This document shows, piece after piece, positions 9,482 to 16,543 of a stretch of 17,480 bases of DNA. Under the pieces are notes generated by a model, which was given only the letters and a program-made list of their open reading frames with translations, was not told where the DNA came from and did no database searches. The number at the start of each line of letters is the position of its first letter. The first letter of the stretch is position 1. The position numbers were made by a program, and so were the translations under genes. This DNA comes from an uncultured Collinsella sp. (GTDB lineage Bacteria > Actinomycetota > Coriobacteriia > Coriobacteriales > Coriobacteriaceae), in contig CABUMU010000035.1 in the NCBI GenBank assembly GCA_902492855.1, forward strand, positions 1-17,480, given 5' to 3'.

Positions 9482-9529
9482 AACTCACTACTTCCTCTTG
9501 GGGCACAAGCCCAGTCCAAAACGACAGTC

Positions 9530-9823
9530 TTACTCCTGGTCGTCGCGACGGACGATCATGTGGCGGACCACAGCGTCGGTGATGCGCAGGACGCGATCAA
9601 GCTCGGCGATCTGGGTAGGATCTGCGTGGAAGTTGATGAGGGTGTAGTCACCATCGGTGAGGTCGTTGATCTCGTAGGCGAGCTTGCGCTTGCCCCACTC
9701 GTCAACGGAGTCGACCTTGCCAGCGCCCTCAGCGATCGTGGTATCGATACGCTTCATAACAGCGAGACGAGTCTCGGGGTCGAGCGACGGGTCAACAAAG
9801 AACAGCAGTTCATAAGCCTTCAT
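9530..9823 (-). CDS. rpsF: 30S ribosomal protein bS6
   Basis: bS6 is a small-subunit platform protein that assembles together with bS18. The 97-residue protein starts MKAYELLFFVDPSLDPE and ends RHMIVRRDDQE, with the ferredoxin-like fold expected for the family. The ATG at 9823 has a near-perfect GGAGGTGA ribosome site; a TTG at 9844 would place that site inside the coding region and is rejected. It is the first gene of the rpsF-ssb-rpsR-rplI operon, with a promoter at 9895-9923 and a leader hairpin at 9850-9878 directly upstream. Confidence 0.97.
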   Translation of the reverse strand: MKAYELLFFVDPSLDPETRLAVMKRIDTTIAEGAGKVDSVDEWGKRKLAYEINDLTDGDYTLINFHADPTQIAELDRVLRITDAVVRHMIVRRDDQE

Positions 9824-9849
9824 ATTGTCACCTCCTCTGGGCAAATGTG

Positions 9850-9878
9850 GCTTCAGGTCGTGAAGGTGCGCCTGAAGC
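9850..9878 (-). promoter_or_regulatory. leader hairpin upstream of rpsF, candidate S6:S18 autoregulatory site
   Basis: GCTTCAGG pairs perfectly with CCTGAAGC (9850-9857 with 9871-9878). Two further C-G pairs and a bulged A sit at the top, leaving an 8-base loop CACCTTCA in the mRNA. It lies between the promoter and the rpsF ribosome site. Many bacteria have an rpsF leader bound by S6:S18 for feedback control. The position fits, but I cannot confirm the conserved binding motif. Confidence 0.45.
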
Positions 9879-9894
9879 AGGAAAAGACTTGGTA

Positions 9895-9923
9895 ATAATA
9901 TCTTTCAACCTCCCAGGCTGCAA
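9895..9923 (-). promoter_or_regulatory. promoter of the rpsF-ssb-rpsR-rplI operon
   Basis: On the minus strand TTGCAG (9918-9923) and TATTAT (9895-9900) are exactly 17 bases apart. The -10 matches 5 of 6 consensus positions and the -35 matches 3 of 6. Transcription would begin near 9888, giving a leader of about 65 bases that contains the hairpin at 9850-9878. Confidence 0.6.
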
Positions 9924-10273
9924 GAATATGCAGCTACAACCTCATGACCTCCACATATGTCCATACTCACACGGCACTTCATGCGTCTTCCAACCAAATG
10001 CTGACCAAATGCTTGACGGATCTGTGGACAAGATACGGCGCTGCGGGGACAAGGCAAATCAACCCGCAGGTCAGCAATTGCAAGGCTGTGGTCGCGAAAT
10101 GCATACCAGTGGTTCACAACACCGTTCAAAGATTTTTATAATTGGTGCCACGTCGTTTATAAATTCTTATTTTGAACAATTCGCTGCATGCAGCCATGCT
10201 GGTCAGAGACCGTTTTTGGCCTCCTAGATCCCGCCACGAAGCCAAGCGTTTCAAAAAATGCCAACTTTTCTGT
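9924..10273. other. divergent intergenic region without a supported gene
   Basis: This stretch of about 350 bases separates the leftward rpsF promoter from the rightward tRNA promoter. Open frames in it lack ribosome sites and coding character. Visible features are an 11-bp tandem repeat (ACCAAATGCT at 9993-10002 and 10004-10013) and TGTGGACAA (10023-10031), one mismatch from a DnaA box on the opposite strand. Nothing else was identified. Confidence 0.5.
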
Positions 10274-10301
10274 TTGCACTTTGCGATTCCTCGTGTATAC
10301 T
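10274..10301 (+). promoter_or_regulatory. promoter of the tRNA-Ser genes
   Basis: TTGCAC (10274-10279) and TATACT (10296-10301) are 16 bases apart, and the -10 matches 5 of 6 consensus positions. The mature tRNA starts at 10318, so the primary transcript would have a short 5' leader of about 10 bases. Confidence 0.6.
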
Positions 10302-10317
10302 GACTTTCGCATTTAAC

Positions 10318-10408
10318 GGAGAGTTGTCCGAGTGGCCGAAGGAGCACGATTGGAAATCGTGTAGGCGTCAAAAGCGTCTCCAGGGTTCAAATCCCTGACT
10401 CTCCGCCA
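10318..10408 (+). tRNA. tRNA-Ser (anticodon GGA)
   Basis: The acceptor stem GGAGAGT pairs with ACTCTCC, followed by discriminator G and an encoded CCA (10406-10408). The anticodon arm is CACGA-TTGGAAA-TCGTG with anticodon GGA, reading UCC and UCU. A long variable arm and a T-arm containing GGTTCAAATCC mark it as a class II serine tRNA of 91 bases. Confidence 0.95.
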
Positions 10409-10417
10409 GTTAATTCC

Positions 10418-10447
10418 AAAGCAGGCCTTCGAGCCTGCTTTGTTTTT
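10418..10447 (+). terminator. intrinsic terminator between the two tRNA-Ser genes
   Basis: AAAGCAGGC (10418-10426) pairs perfectly with GCCTGCTTT (10433-10441) around CTTCGA, followed by GTTTTT. It sits in the 48 bases between the tRNA genes, so the second tRNA either relies on read-through or has its own promoter inside or beside the first. Confidence 0.85.
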
Positions 10448-10456
10448 ACCCCACGC

Positions 10457-10547
10457 GGAGGGGTGGCAGAGTGGTTGAATGCGGCGGTCTCGAAAACCGT
10501 TTGGCCTGTATAAGGTCACGAGGGTTCGAATCCCTCCTCCTCCGCCA
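10457..10547 (+). tRNA. tRNA-Ser (anticodon CGA)
   Basis: The acceptor stem GGAGGGG pairs with CTCCTCC (one G-T), followed by discriminator G and an encoded CCA (10545-10547). The anticodon arm GCGGT-CTCGAAA-ACCGT gives anticodon CGA, reading UCG. A long variable arm precedes the T-arm GAGGG-TTCGAAT-CCCTC. It is a class II serine tRNA of 91 bases. Its T-arm recurs in inverted orientation at 10620-10636. Confidence 0.95.
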
Positions 10548-10558
10548 TTTTGGTTGAG

Positions 10559-10590
10559 AAAGCTCCCGGGAATGGGAGCTTTTTTGTTTT
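10559..10590 (+). terminator. intrinsic terminator after tRNA-Ser(CGA)
   Basis: AAAGCTCCC (10559-10567) pairs with GGGAGCTTT (10574-10582) around GGGAAT, followed by TTTTGTTTT. A strong rho-independent terminator isolates the tRNAs from the nuclease cassette downstream. Confidence 0.9.
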
Positions 10591-10610
10591 GAGTCCCTAA
10601 CAAGCAAATA

Positions 10611-10646
10611 CGGCGCAGAAGGAGGGATTCGAACCCGCCCCTCCCT
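10611..10646 (-). pseudogene. truncated tRNA-Ser-like 3' end, inverted
   Basis: On the minus strand a T-arm (GCGGG-TTCGAAT-CCCTC, with one mismatch in the stem) is followed by an acceptor-like CTTCTGC, a G at the discriminator position and CC. The 17 bases GGGTTCGAATCCCTCCT are identical to those of tRNA-Ser(CGA) at 10522-10538, in opposite orientation. The 5' part of a tRNA is missing, and the fragment stops within a few bases of the direct repeat at 10649. I read it as a remnant of a serine tRNA gene, perhaps cut by an insertion. Confidence 0.55.
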
Positions 10647-10648
10647 CA

Positions 10649-10714
10649 AAACATGTACGTCACCCTCCAAAACCGACATTTTTCGACATCTTTGAAGGCT
10701 GATGTACATGTTTG
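10649..10714. repeat. left copy of a 66-bp palindromic direct repeat
   Basis: It matches 11858-11923 at 62 of 66 positions in the same orientation. The unit is an imperfect palindrome: CATGTAC near the left end mirrors GTACATG near the right, and CCTCCAAA mirrors TTTGAAGG inside. The loop carries CGACAT twice at a 10-base period. In this copy the 20-base arms (10652-10671 and 10691-10710) match at 17 of 20 positions. It lies between the tRNA remnant and the nuclease gene. Confidence 0.9.
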
Positions 10715-10819
10715 CATATCGCACTCGGCGCACGATCGGCCGTTTTGCCAGCATTCGGTATATTTCCTCACTTCAACGGACATAAGGACTGCATATCGGC
10801 ATAAAGCGAGAGGTCCCCA

Positions 10820-11827
10820 ATGGATACTCCTGTTCTCATTACGCATAAAACCGCATGGCTCGTCCATCATGCGCCACAAGACCTGGTTCAAGCGATCGCG
10901 CAACACGACTACCAGATAGGCGCAAGAGGCCTCTCCACCCAGCAACGTATCACGCGCATTCGACAGGCTCTTACCGACTGCGGTATTCCCACTAGCATGC
11001 TTGAGACTATCGATATCTCCGTTGTATTTGCCTTCGAGCGAATCCGCGCCAACGGTGTAAATTGCCACGTTCTTGGCCAAAATCTACCCTACGACCATAT
11101 TGACGAGCTGTCCCCTGGTATTTTTATCACCGACGAAGCCCTTACCTTCGTATTCGCTGCCGAGTGGATGGACAGAATCGAATACCTCGAATACGGCTAC
11201 GAAGTTTGCGGTGATTATCGCATGGGGCTCAATCCCGATGGCCCCTACACCGATCAACCAGCTACCGCTTCCAAGAACGAAATTGTCGATCTGCTCGATC
11301 GGCACCCCGGCAAACCCGGTGCCACACGCGCCCGACTCGCGCTCAGGCATATCTACGACCACTCAGCCTCACCCATGGAGACCGCATCCGCTATCGCCCT
11401 TTCACTTCCGACGAGCGAAGGCGGCGTTGGCATCCGAGGTGTCGAACTCAACAAGCCGCTCGAAATCCCTAAACGACTTTGGCATTGCACCAAAGCTCGA
11501 ACGCTCAAAATCGACGCTCTTGTTACCTATAAGCGCAGAGAGCTCGGCATCGAATATAAGGGCGGCTTTCACGACGAGGCCGAACGCAAGGGAGCAGATG
11601 CGGAGCGAGAGGCCGTACTCGCCCAAATGGGCTATCGCATCGTCACGCTCACCTCAACGCAATTTGCCAGCCAACTCGCTTTCCACCGTGCCATGAACAA
11701 TATCCGCGAAGCACTCGGCATGCCTCGTTGCGTAGATGCCGAGTATCAGCGAAAGCAAAACGAACTGCGCAAGGTGCTTATCCGCAACTGGAAGAGCAAT
11801 CAAGCCGAAGAGTCGCCTTCTGAGTAA
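10820..11827 (+). CDS. DUF559-like PD-(D/E)xK endonuclease-fold protein
   Basis: This 335-residue protein has a C-terminal nuclease-like domain (about 180-290) resembling the DUF559/Vsr group. Candidate catalytic residues are Glu187 (SPMET), Asp232 (KIDAL), and Glu245 with Lys247 (IEYKG); AERE and a final LAQMGYRIVTLTSTQF strand follow, as usual for the family. The N-terminal 150 residues include ITDEALTF and LEYGYEVCGDYRMG, resembling AbiEi/DUF559 proteins I recall from Coriobacteriia, but I cannot test that. No signal peptide or membrane segment is seen. The ATG has GAGAGG seven bases upstream. It is a single gene bracketed by the two 66-bp repeats and separated from the tRNAs by a terminator. 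Hand counts of three 60-base lines gave 34, 29 and 32 GC, lower than the 37 counted for one line of bipA. A role in defence or element mobility is inference. Confidence 0.8.
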   Translation: MDTPVLITHKTAWLVHHAPQDLVQAIAQHDYQIGARGLSTQQRITRIRQALTDCGIPTSMLETIDISVVFAFERIRANGVNCHVLGQNLPYDHIDELSPGIFITDEALTFVFAAEWMDRIEYLEYGYEVCGDYRMGLNPDGPYTDQPATASKNEIVDLLDRHPGKPGATRARLALRHIYDHSASPMETASAIALSLPTSEGGVGIRGVELNKPLEIPKRLWHCTKARTLKIDALVTYKRRELGIEYKGGFHDEAERKGADAEREAVLAQMGYRIVTLTSTQFASQLAFHRAMNNIREALGMPRCVDAEYQRKQNELRKVLIRNWKSNQAEESPSE

Positions 11828-11857
11828 CGACGAACCCACTCACCCCGCGCTTTCCCC

Positions 11858-11923
11858 AAACATGTACACCACCCTCCAAAACCGACATTTTTCGACATCT
11901 TTGGAGGCTGATGTACATGCTTG
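11858..11923. repeat. right copy of the 66-bp palindromic direct repeat
   Basis: It begins 31 bases after the nuclease stop and matches the left copy at 62 of 66 positions, offset 1209 bases. The arms are 11861-11880 (CATGTACACCACCCTCCAAA) and 11900-11919, complementary at 18 of 20 positions around a 19-base loop with two CGACAT copies. This copy folds better than the left one: TTTGGAGG here pairs perfectly with CCTCCAAA. No T-tract follows, so it is not an ordinary terminator. Confidence 0.9.
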
Positions 11924-12037
11924 GAACCTATGACCGTACCCAGTCCCGACCGTTTGCCGAGCAATAGGGTCGCAATCGGCGCCGAACATGTACTATGTAC
12001 GGGCATTGTTCAAACCCGTAACTCAAAGGACCCCATC

Positions 12038-12727
12038 TTGCCCGTCGTCGCCGCTATAACCGTTACTTCACATGCCTCGGATGCCATGGTCGCTATCCCC
12101 TTTTGGCTCGAGATGTTCGCCGTTGTCGCTGCATCGATCTCGGGCGTGCTGGTTGCGCGCGAGCATAAGCTCGACCTGGTGGGCGCGGTCGCGCTCGCGG
12201 TGGTCTGCGGTCTGGGCGGCGGTCTTTTGCGCGATATGACGCTGCAAGTCGGCAACGTCTACATCCTCAACCAGCCGATGGCACTCCCGCTTTCCATTGC
12301 CACGGCGGCCATCATCTACATCTTCCCGGCAATCGTCGATAAACCCGAGAAACTCATCCCATTGCTCGACATCATCTCGGTCGGCATCTACGCCGCCACT
12401 GGGGCGGACAAAGCACTGGTTTATGGCTTTGCGCCGGCCGTATGCATCATGATGGGCTTTTTCACCGCGGTGGGTGGCGGCATGCTGCGCGACGGCTTTA
12501 TGGGTGTGGTGCCGGGCATTTTCCAGCGCACCAATTTCTACGCCATCGCCGCCATCGCCGGCTCGGCAAGCTATGTGTGTCTCGTTATGAGCGGCATCAT
12601 GAGCAATGTCGCCGCACTGGTCGTATGTGTCGCGGTGACCATGGGTCTGCGCTGGCTCTCGCTGCGCTTTGACATCAAAAGCCCCACCGAAGAAGACATC
12701 GCGCGCTTCTTGCATCGCAAAAAATAG
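12038..12727 (+). CDS. TRIC-family (UPF0126) trimeric cation channel
   Basis: The protein has two homologous halves, each carrying the family hallmark GGGxxRD: GGGLLRDM (about 60-67) and GGGMLRDGF (about 146-154). Around seven hydrophobic helices are visible, starting with IPFWLEMFAVVAASISG. Bacterial TRIC proteins form homotrimeric membrane channels for monovalent cations; the role in the cell is unclear. The frame is open back to 11921, inside the direct repeat, but nothing supports a start there. TTG at 12038 has AAAGGA eight bases upstream and gives 229 residues; ATG at 12086 is the alternative and would still include all helices. It lies outside the repeat-bounded cassette and reads the same way as the next gene, 105 bases on. 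Confidence 0.88.
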   Translation: MPVVAAITVTSHASDAMVAIPFWLEMFAVVAASISGVLVAREHKLDLVGAVALAVVCGLGGGLLRDMTLQVGNVYILNQPMALPLSIATAAIIYIFPAIVDKPEKLIPLLDIISVGIYAATGADKALVYGFAPAVCIMMGFFTAVGGGMLRDGFMGVVPGIFQRTNFYAIAAIAGSASYVCLVMSGIMSNVAALVVCVAVTMGLRWLSLRFDIKSPTEEDIARFLHRKK

Positions 12728-12795
12728 CTAGCGCGGACTCGTCCCCGAAATGCAACTGAGAGGTTCTTTTAGAGCGCCCGCGCGTTGGGTACCCT

Positions 12796-12820
12796 GTTAG
12801 ATACATGTCGAGTATCTAAC
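12796..12820. promoter_or_regulatory. perfect 9-7-9 dyad, candidate operator
   Basis: GTTAGATAC (12796-12804) and GTATCTAAC (12812-12820) are exact reverse complements separated by 7 bases, ending 12 bases before the ATG of the beta-repeat membrane protein. The 16-base centre-to-centre spacing suits a dimeric repressor such as a TetR- or PadR-type protein. As RNA it could form a hairpin right next to the ribosome site. A further palindrome GGGTACCC adjoins it at 12787-12794. No clear -10 or -35 was found. Confidence 0.55.
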
Positions 12821-12832
12821 GAAGGATTCACT

Positions 12833-13978
12833 ATGCCTTGCAACCTAAAACCGTCGTCCCGATGCCGCAAAACGCGTGGCCGCATCGCCCTCCTATTCGC
12901 ACTGATTTCACTTGCGCTGACCGCGCTTCCCACGACGTCGTTCGCCGGTACAGACACCGCGGGCAACGTGCTCGCAACCGAAGTTGACTCAAATCCGTCT
13001 GGCGTCGAAAGCGACCTGTACTGGGCCGGCCAAAGCCTTAACCTAGACGACGCTTCCATCGGCCGCGATATTATCGCGGCAGGCGAGAGCTTGTCGATTC
13101 GCGACTGCACTGTAGGCGGAGCCGTTCGCCTGGCGGCGCGTACCATCGACATCTCCAAAACAGCAATCGATGGCAGCGTAACGGTAGCCGGTCAACACGT
13201 CGTGCTCAACACCGGTAGCGCCGCCAACTGTTTTTACGCGGTGGGCGAGACGGTTGCCCTGCGCGGCTCTGCCAAGTCGGCAGCACTTGCAGGCGATACG
13301 GTGACCATCGACGGCACCGTCGAGGGCGATGTCGAGGTTTGGGCCGATAAGCTCATCCTGGGTAAAAACGCCCGCATTACCGGCACCGTGAACGCGCATG
13401 TTTCCGAGGACCCCGAGCGCGCCGCAGGAGCCGAGGTCGGCGCGCTCAAGATCGACCGCACCGAGAACGAAGATACTTCCACCATTAACGATGTCATCGG
13501 CGGCATCGTCGCCGCGGCGCTCTCGACCTGCTTTGCCGCTCTGCTGCTCGAGCTCGTCTTTCCGCGAGCGACCGCCAGCGCCGCCGGAATGCTCCACCAG
13601 CACCCCACGCCCCTGTGGGTGAGCGGTCTTTTGGGTACGGTAGCCATTGTCCCTGCCGTATTGTTGCTGATTATCTCTATCGCCGGCCTGTCGCTTGCCG
13701 GAGCCCTCATGTGCGCCGTGATCGGCGTCGCGCTGGTCTCCACCGCCTTTGCGGGATGCGCGATCGCTCGCATGGTCGGACATAACCAGAACCGCTACGC
13801 CATGGCAGCCGTCGGCGGTGTGGCCGCAGGCGCTCTCACAGGACTTCCCCTCATCGGCGGCTTCATCAGCGGCGTGGCCTTTGTCTTTATGCTCGGCTAC
13901 GTTATCCAGATCATCCGGCGCAACGCCCACCTCAAGCCGCAGCAGGCCGCCAACACCCCGAGCCTTCCCTCCGCCTAG
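12833..13978 (+). CDS. secreted bactofilin-like beta-repeat protein with C-terminal membrane helices
   Basis: This is a 381-residue protein. A basic N-terminus (KPSSRCRKTRGR) and hydrophobic core end in SFA-G, a good signal-peptidase site after about residue 38. Residues 55-195 hold short repeated strands typical of polymer-forming bactofilin-like right-handed beta helices (SIGRDIIAAGESLSIRD, SVTVAGQHVVLNT, TVEGDVEVWADKLILG). Residues 220-365 contain about five transmembrane helices. The beta helix should therefore face outside, unlike cytoplasmic bactofilins. The ATG at 12833 has AAGGA eight bases upstream; the longer frame from 12785 lacks a ribosome site and would spoil the signal peptide. 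Expression may be controlled through the perfect dyad just upstream. A role in envelope structure or stress is inference. Confidence 0.85.
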   Translation: MPCNLKPSSRCRKTRGRIALLFALISLALTALPTTSFAGTDTAGNVLATEVDSNPSGVESDLYWAGQSLNLDDASIGRDIIAAGESLSIRDCTVGGAVRLAARTIDISKTAIDGSVTVAGQHVVLNTGSAANCFYAVGETVALRGSAKSAALAGDTVTIDGTVEGDVEVWADKLILGKNARITGTVNAHVSEDPERAAGAEVGALKIDRTENEDTSTINDVIGGIVAAALSTCFAALLLELVFPRATASAAGMLHQHPTPLWVSGLLGTVAIVPAVLLLIISIAGLSLAGALMCAVIGVALVSTAFAGCAIARMVGHNQNRYAMAAVGGVAAGALTGLPLIGGFISGVAFVFMLGYVIQIIRRNAHLKPQQAANTPSLPSA

Positions 13979-13984
13979 CCGCTA

Positions 13985-14019
13985 ACCACCACAAAAGGGC
14001 CAGGCACCTTTGTGGTGGT
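13985..14019 (+). repeat. REP-like hairpin after the beta-repeat protein gene
   Basis: ACCACCACAAAAGG (13985-13998) pairs with CCTTTGTGGTGGT (14007-14019) over 13 bp with one bulged A. No T-tract follows. A second short stem, GGTGCAA (14017-14023) with TTGCACC (14039-14045), overlaps its right arm, so the two compete. It could be a 3'-end stabiliser or a dispersed palindromic repeat. Confidence 0.5.
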
Positions 14020-14047
14020 GCAAAGCAACCTGACCCCATTGCACCAA

Positions 14048-14080
14048 AAAGGGCACCGACCATTGCGGTCGGCGCCCTTT
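14048..14080 (-). terminator. bidirectional terminator between bipA and the beta-repeat gene
   Basis: AAAGGGCACCGACC (14048-14061) pairs with GGTCGGCGCCCTTT (14067-14080) around a 5-base loop with one near-central mismatch (A-C here, G-T in minus-strand RNA). The minus-strand stem is followed by a short T run, consistent with ending bipA. On the plus strand CTTGTT follows, so it can also stop the converging transcript. Confidence 0.75.
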
Positions 14081-14107
14081 CTTGTTAATCGCTATAAAGC
14101 TCAGTGC

Positions 14108-15946
<1,839 letters not shown>

Positions 15947-16063
15947 GTAGTTCCCCTATCTTCTATCCATATACAAACGGCACACGTATGCGGCCCGCCC
16001 AGCAACACAACGCTCAGCGGGAATATTGAGCCTTTTACCGAAAACTCGTTTATTTTAGCGATT

Positions 16064-16513
16064 TTAGATGAGAGGGGTTTCCTCACCTGCAGGTTCAGGG
16101 TCGCTCCACATAAAACCATCGCCGGCGCCCATGCCCTCATACAGCACATATGCCGAAAAGCCGCTCTCGAGCGTCGTCTCAAAGAAGCTCACGAGCAGAG
16201 CGTCGTGATAGCCACCGTCAATCTCGACACAGCCGGTGTAGCCGATGGCATAGCGGGCGATGCGGCCCAGGCCCTCGTCCTTAAGACCCATCTTGTGCTC
16301 GGAGATAAAGTTGGTGGCGGCCTCGAGGCACGCCTCCTCGCCATCCTCGTCGAGCGCGGCCAGATAGCGGTTGGAAGCAGCGTCCTCGATCGCCACAACT
16401 ACGCCCGGATTCTCGCCGGCGGCAAGGTCGTCCAAGAACGCGCCAATCAGGTCACACACCATGGCGTCGAGCTCGGCGGAGACGTTACCGGCGTCCTGCA
16501 TATCCTGTGCCAT
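16064..16513 (-). CDS. acidic protein of unknown function
   Basis: I do not recognise this 149-residue protein. It is acidic, soluble in appearance and has no signal peptide or membrane helix. Residues 1-35 look helical (AELDAMVCDLIGAFLDDLAAG). The rest mixes strands and helices, with a Gly-rich GLGRIARYAIGYTGCVEIDGGYHDALLVSFFE segment and a C-terminal GMGAGDGFMWSDPEP. The ATG has GGAAGG upstream at normal spacing. It lies between the two-helix protein gene (30 bases away) and bipA, so it is likely to be co-transcribed with the former. The real coding character is supported by the good ribosome site and the compact layout. Confidence 0.75.
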   Translation of the reverse strand: MAQDMQDAGNVSAELDAMVCDLIGAFLDDLAAGENPGVVVAIEDAASNRYLAALDEDGEEACLEAATNFISEHKMGLKDEGLGRIARYAIGYTGCVEIDGGYHDALLVSFFETTLESGFSAYVLYEGMGAGDGFMWSDPEPAGEETPLI

Positions 16514-16543
16514 CTCTAGACCTTCCCATCGAATCCGGCGTCG

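Noticed and set aside
9905..10141. Open frames on both strands in the rpsF-tRNA spacer
   Set aside because: No ribosome site, no recognisable protein, and they overlap a likely promoter; codon content does not look coding.
10313..11080. Minus-strand frames across the tRNA genes and the start of the nuclease gene
   Set aside because: They run antisense through two clear tRNA genes, terminators and a repeat, with no ribosome sites.
10649..11923. CRISPR array
   Set aside because: Only two repeat copies, 1.2 kb apart with a gene between; no spacer-repeat periodicity and no cas genes.
10649..11923. Insertion sequence with terminal inverted repeats
   Set aside because: The 66-bp copies are direct, not inverted relative to each other, and the enclosed protein has no transposase motif (no HUH, DDE or serine recombinase signature). 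The palindrome is within each copy.
11921..12037. N-terminal extension of the TRIC protein into the repeat
   Set aside because: The start would be a TTG inside the repeat with no ribosome site; a TTG at 12038 with AAAGGA upstream fits better.
12833..13978. LiaF/PspC-type stress protein
   Set aside because: No PspC or LiaF motif is visible; the repeats fit a bactofilin-like beta helix better.
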